Shown here in pieces: positions 32,363 through 35,461 of a stretch of DNA of 35,461 nt. The notes beneath the pieces are model-generated. The model saw only the letters and a program-made list of their open reading frames with translations. It ran no database searches and was not told where the DNA came from. The translations under genes and the position numbers were made by a program. Source of the stretch: an uncultured Lachnospiraceae bacterium (lineage in GTDB: Bacteria; Bacillota; Clostridia; Lachnospirales; Lachnospiraceae); NCBI GenBank assembly GCA_900550285.1, contig URRW01000025.1, positions 1 to 35,461 on the forward strand. The letters are read 5' to 3'. Each line of letters opens with the position of its first letter. Position 1 is the first letter of the stretch.

Positions 32363-33571
32363 ATGAACGAAATCAAAATCGGAATCATTGGTCTCGGAGC
32401 AAGAGGCTCCTGCCTGTTAAAAGACGTCATTCTCCCGCAAAAAGCCGGAACCGTCACGGCTGTCTGCGACGTGTACGAGGATCGGGCAAAAGACGCCATG
32501 CAGCAGGTTTTAAAAGCGCAGAAAACCGCACCGCGCGTCTATACCGACTGGCGCGAAGTCATCGCGGACGACAATGTAAATACGGTCGTCATCACCTCCT
32601 CCTGGGACGCCCACATCGACATCGCCATTGCCGCGATGGAAGCCAAAAAGGCAGTCGGCATGGAGGTCGGCGGCGCCTATTCCATCCACGAATGCTGGCA
32701 GCTTGTGGAAACCTATGAAAAAACCCGGACGCCGTTTATGCTTCTGGAAAACTGCGTCTTTGGCAGACGGGAGCTGATGGTGCTCCACATGGTGCAAAAG
32801 GGGCTGCTTGGAAAAGTCGTGCACTGCTCCGGCGGCTATCATCATGATTTAAGGGAGGAGGTTGCCTTCGGCAAGGAAAAACGCCATTACCGCCTGCGCA
32901 ACTACATCGGAAGAAACTGCGAAAACTACCCTACCCACGAGCTTGGCCCCATCGCCCGCGTGTTAAACCTCAATCACGGCAACCGCATGCTGACGATCAG
33001 CTCCGTTTCCTCCTGCGCGGAAGGGCTGCACGACTATATTCTGAAAAACAAGGCGGACGATGAAGCCCTGCTGCACACAAGCTTCCGACAGGGCGACGTT
33101 GTTACCTCCGTGATCCGCTGCGCAAACGGGGAAACGATCACGCTCACCCTCGACACCACCCTCCCCAGATATTACAGCAGGGGCTTTACCGTGCGCGGTA
33201 CCAACGGCATGTATGAAGAAGCGACCGATTCCGTTTTTCTGGATCGGGACGAGGATAAAAAGATCGAGTTTGACTGGCGAAAGCGCTCCTGCGGAAACGC
33301 AGAGCAATACTGTGAGGACTGGGAGCATCCCCTCTGGAAAAAATTCATCGAAGAGGGCGTGCAGGGTTCCCATGACGGCATGGACTGGCTGGAATTTCAG
33401 GCATTTTTTGACTGCCTCAAAAATGACAAGCCCATGCCGGTGGACGTGTACGACGCGGCGAGCTGGATGGCTGTTACCGCGCTCTCCGAGGCTTCCATCG
33501 CAAAGGGCGGCGCCCCGGTTGAGTTTCCCGATTTTACAAAGGGGGCGTGGCTTACGGACTGCGTGAAATAA
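32363..33571 (+). CDS. Gfo/Idh/MocA oxidoreductase, GH109-like
   Basis: This 402-residue protein has an NAD-binding Rossmann domain (GIIGLGARGSC, residues 7-17) and the Gfo/Idh/MocA C-terminal domain. YPTHELGPIARVLNLNHGNRM closely follows the block seen in GH109 proteins, where NAD-dependent redox chemistry cleaves alpha-N-acetylgalactosaminides. No secretion signal is present, unlike classical GH109 enzymes, so a cytoplasmic substrate is expected. A simple sugar dehydrogenase remains possible. GAAGGG and AAGGG precede the ATG. It stands alone, divergent to the AraC gene and ended by a strong terminator. Confidence 0.85.
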   Translation: MNEIKIGIIGLGARGSCLLKDVILPQKAGTVTAVCDVYEDRAKDAMQQVLKAQKTAPRVYTDWREVIADDNVNTVVITSSWDAHIDIAIAAMEAKKAVGMEVGGAYSIHECWQLVETYEKTRTPFMLLENCVFGRRELMVLHMVQKGLLGKVVHCSGGYHHDLREEVAFGKEKRHYRLRNYIGRNCENYPTHELGPIARVLNLNHGNRMLTISSVSSCAEGLHDYILKNKADDEALLHTSFRQGDVVTSVIRCANGETITLTLDTTLPRYYSRGFTVRGTNGMYEEATDSVFLDRDEDKKIEFDWRKRSCGNAEQYCEDWEHPLWKKFIEEGVQGSHDGMDWLEFQAFFDCLKNDKPMPVDVYDAASWMAVTALSEASIAKGGAPVEFPDFTKGAWLTDCVK

Positions 33572-33580
33572 GGTTTTCAT

Positions 33581-33626
33581 AAAAAAAGCATTGTTTCCAA
33601 ACTTCCCCGGAAACAATGCTTTTTTT
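33581..33626. terminator. Bidirectional terminator between the GH109-like gene and ileS
   Basis: AAAAAAAGCATTGTTTCC (33581-33598) pairs perfectly with the complementary 18 bases at 33609-33626 around a ten-base loop. A/T tracts on both sides of the GC stem make it an intrinsic terminator for both convergent transcripts. Confidence 0.9.
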
Positions 33627-33658
33627 CATTTTAACGCCTTACCTTAATGCCTTACCGC

Positions 33659-35461
33659 TCAGACCTTCTCCACGCCGATCGTTACTGTCTCGCCGTTGAC
33701 ATTCCACTCCTTGCTTACCGCAAGGCTCTGTCCGGAAACAAACTCATCCGCAAGCACCTTGCCCGCGATCATATCGCGGTTGCCCATTACGATGCCTTCC
33801 ACCCTGTCATTTCCGCATACGCAAACGCGGATGTGATCCATCACTTCAAAGCCTGCATCCTTACGCATCGTCTGGATCTTGCTGATCACTTCGTAAACAA
33901 AGCCTTCCTCAACCAGCTCGTCCGTCAGGTTCGTATCCAGCACAACGGTCATCTGGTTGTCCGCCTCGGAAACATAGCCGGGCTTCTGCGCCATTTCGAT
34001 CAGCAGATCGTCCTTTGTCAGCTCAACGGCTACGCCGTCCACATCAAATTTCAAAGCGCCGGAAGCGTTCAGCTCATCCATTGCGGCGTTGCCGTCCAGC
34101 CCCTCCAGATGCTTTTTGATGCCGCCAAGCTGCTTGCCGTATTTCGGGCCGACGGTGCGCAGCTGGGGCTTGAACGTATAAGAGGTAAAGTCGCGCACGT
34201 CGTCTGTAAACGTAACCTTCTTCACGTTTAACTCATCCTCGATGATCTCCTGATAAAAGCCGTCAAGGCTCTTTTCCGCCTTTACAAACATCGTGCCGAT
34301 GGGCTGACGGTTTTTGATGTTCGCATTGTTGCGGCACGCGCGTCCCATTACGACGATCTCAAGAACCTCTTTCATGCCGGCTTCCAGCTTTTCGTCGATC
34401 ATGTCCTCGTTTACAACGGGGAAATCGCACAGATGCACGCTTTCCGGCGCGGACGGATCTACGCTTACAACGAGATTTCTGTAAATATCCTCCGTCATGA
34501 ACGGGATCATCGGAGCCGCCGCCTTCGCCGTTGTTACCAGAGCGGTATACAGCGTCATGTAGGCGTTGATCTTATCCTGCTCCATGCCCTTTGCCCAGAA
34601 ACGCTCGCGGCTTCTTCTTACATACCAGTTGCTCAGATCGTCCACAAACTCCTGCAGCGCCCTTGCCGCTTCCGGAATCCGGTACTGATCCAGATTATTG
34701 TCTACCGTTTTTACCATCGTGTTCAGACGGGACAGGATCCACTTATCCATAACGGTCAGCTTATCGTATTCCAATGTGTGCTCTGCCGCATTAAAGCTGT
34801 CGATATTTGCATACAGCACAAAGAATGCGTAGGAGTTCCACAGCGTGCTCATAAATTTGCGCTGGCCCTCCATCACAGCCTTTCCGCTGTAACGCTTCGG
34901 GATCCACGGAGCACATACCGTGTAAAAATACCAGCGGTTTGCATCTGCGCCGTATTTTTCCAGCGTTTCAAACGGATCCACCGCGTTGCCCTTGGATTTG
35001 CTCATCTTCTGCCCGTTCTCATCCTGAACGTGTCCCATAACGATGACATTTTCAAAAGGGGACTTGTTAAACAGCAGCGTGGATTCTGCCATCAGCGAAT
35101 AGAACCAGCCTCTCGTCTGATCCACCGCCTCGGAAATAAATTTCGCGGGGAACTGTTTTTCAAATACCTCTTTATTTTCAAACGGATAATGATGCTGTGC
35201 AAAAGGCATCGCGCCGGAGTCAAACCAGCAGTCGATCACTTCGGAAACGCGGTGCATTTCGCCGCCGCACTCCGGACATTTCATCGTGATCTCGTCGATG
35301 TAAGGGCGGTGAAGCTCTACGGTCAGCGCCTTTTCATTGCCGGATTTTTCCAGAAGCTCCTGACGGCTTCCGATGGATTCCATGTGGCCGCAGCTGCATT
35401 CCCATACGTTTAAGGGAGTTCCCCAGTAACGGTTTCTGGAAATGCCCCAGTCCTGTACGTT
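33659..35461 (-). CDS. ileS: Isoleucyl-tRNA synthetase, C-terminal part (cut by window end)
   Basis: The gene runs off the right edge; 600 codons are visible and the N terminus is missing. The class I synthetase core is clear: DWGISRNRYWGTPL at the edge, KMSKSKGN, and an anticodon-binding domain from about residue 250 of the visible part. Two zinc-like knuckles (CSCG and CPECGG) precede VIDCWFDSGAMPFAQ. The long C-terminal tail (GPKYGKQLGGIKKHLEGLDG onward) is the DUF5915-type extension of the eukaryote-like IleS group, rather than the zinc-binding tail of E. coli-type IleS. It charges tRNA-Ile. The stop is 32 bases from the shared terminator. Confidence 0.97.
   Translation of the reverse strand, partial: NVQDWGISRNRYWGTPLNVWECSCGHMESIGSRQELLEKSGNEKALTVELHRPYIDEITMKCPECGGEMHRVSEVIDCWFDSGAMPFAQHHYPFENKEVFEKQFPAKFISEAVDQTRGWFYSLMAESTLLFNKSPFENVIVMGHVQDENGQKMSKSKGNAVDPFETLEKYGADANRWYFYTVCAPWIPKRYSGKAVMEGQRKFMSTLWNSYAFFVLYANIDSFNAAEHTLEYDKLTVMDKWILSRLNTMVKTVDNNLDQYRIPEAARALQEFVDDLSNWYVRRSRERFWAKGMEQDKINAYMTLYTALVTTAKAAAPMIPFMTEDIYRNLVVSVDPSAPESVHLCDFPVVNEDMIDEKLEAGMKEVLEIVVMGRACRNNANIKNRQPIGTMFVKAEKSLDGFYQEIIEDELNVKKVTFTDDVRDFTSYTFKPQLRTVGPKYGKQLGGIKKHLEGLDGNAAMDELNASGALKFDVDGVAVELTKDDLLIEMAQKPGYVSEADNQMTVVLDTNLTDELVEEGFVYEVISKIQTMRKDAGFEVMDHIRVCVCGNDRVEGIVMGNRDMIAGKVLADEFVSGQSLAVSKEWNVNGETVTIGVEKV

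Overview
The window reads as an ordinary chromosomal segment of a gut-type Clostridia bacterium, most likely Lachnospiraceae (inference). The grounds are moderately high G+C by eye, AGGAGG-type ribosome binding sites, sigma-A style promoters, and a gene set typical of that family: an XpaC/TelA pair, a SpoVB/MurJ-like flippase, a DUF3048 lipoprotein, a SEC-C methionine aminopeptidase, a SWIM/SNF2 helicase, and a GNAT-like acyltransferase-domain protein. I see no phage, transposase, CRISPR array or conjugation gene.

Layout. 1-2363: tRNA-Gln(CTG), then a LysR regulator divergent from a translationally coupled pair of short chromate-transporter-family proteins. 2399-8074 (minus): telA and xpaC, then uppP, a patatin-like lipase and a class I aminotransferase. 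8075-8443: a gap with the aminotransferase promoter and a strongly self-complementary element, probably an RNA, just upstream of a ROK sugar kinase (8444-9418, plus). 9486-15900 (minus): a divergent CobS-like protein, a DUF3048 lipoprotein, a lipid-linked-sugar flippase, and an AlgX/AlgJ-like plus MBOAT (AlgI-like) pair for extracellular O-acetylation. 16001-23470 (minus): a metallo-beta-lactamase-fold protein, a PlsC acyltransferase overlapping a GT4 glycosyltransferase, a membrane-anchored unknown, an acyltransferase-domain protein and a SNF2 helicase. 23675-25149 (minus): an XRE regulator, a 467-base gap with a perfect inverted repeat, and an unrecognised helical protein. 25185-28030: divergent promoters, a GH2 glycosidase with an operator-like palindrome in its promoter, and a SpoU/TrmH RNA methyltransferase. 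28084-32183 (minus): methionine aminopeptidase overlapping an ABC-F ATPase, a small membrane protein and an AraC regulator. 32363-33571 (plus): a Gfo/Idh/MocA (GH109-like) oxidoreductase divergent from the AraC gene. 33659-35461 (minus): ileS, cut by the window end.

Themes. Much of the window concerns the cell envelope (UppP, flippase, MBOAT/AlgX pair, GT4/PlsC pair, patatin, DUF3048 lipoprotein). A second theme is sugar use, in three separate units: ROK kinase, GH2 enzyme, and AraC with the GH109-like protein. The most unexplained items are the structured element before the ROK kinase, the perfect inverted repeat near 24190, and a CobS-like protein that departs from its family's signature residues. 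No clear novel multi-gene system was found.
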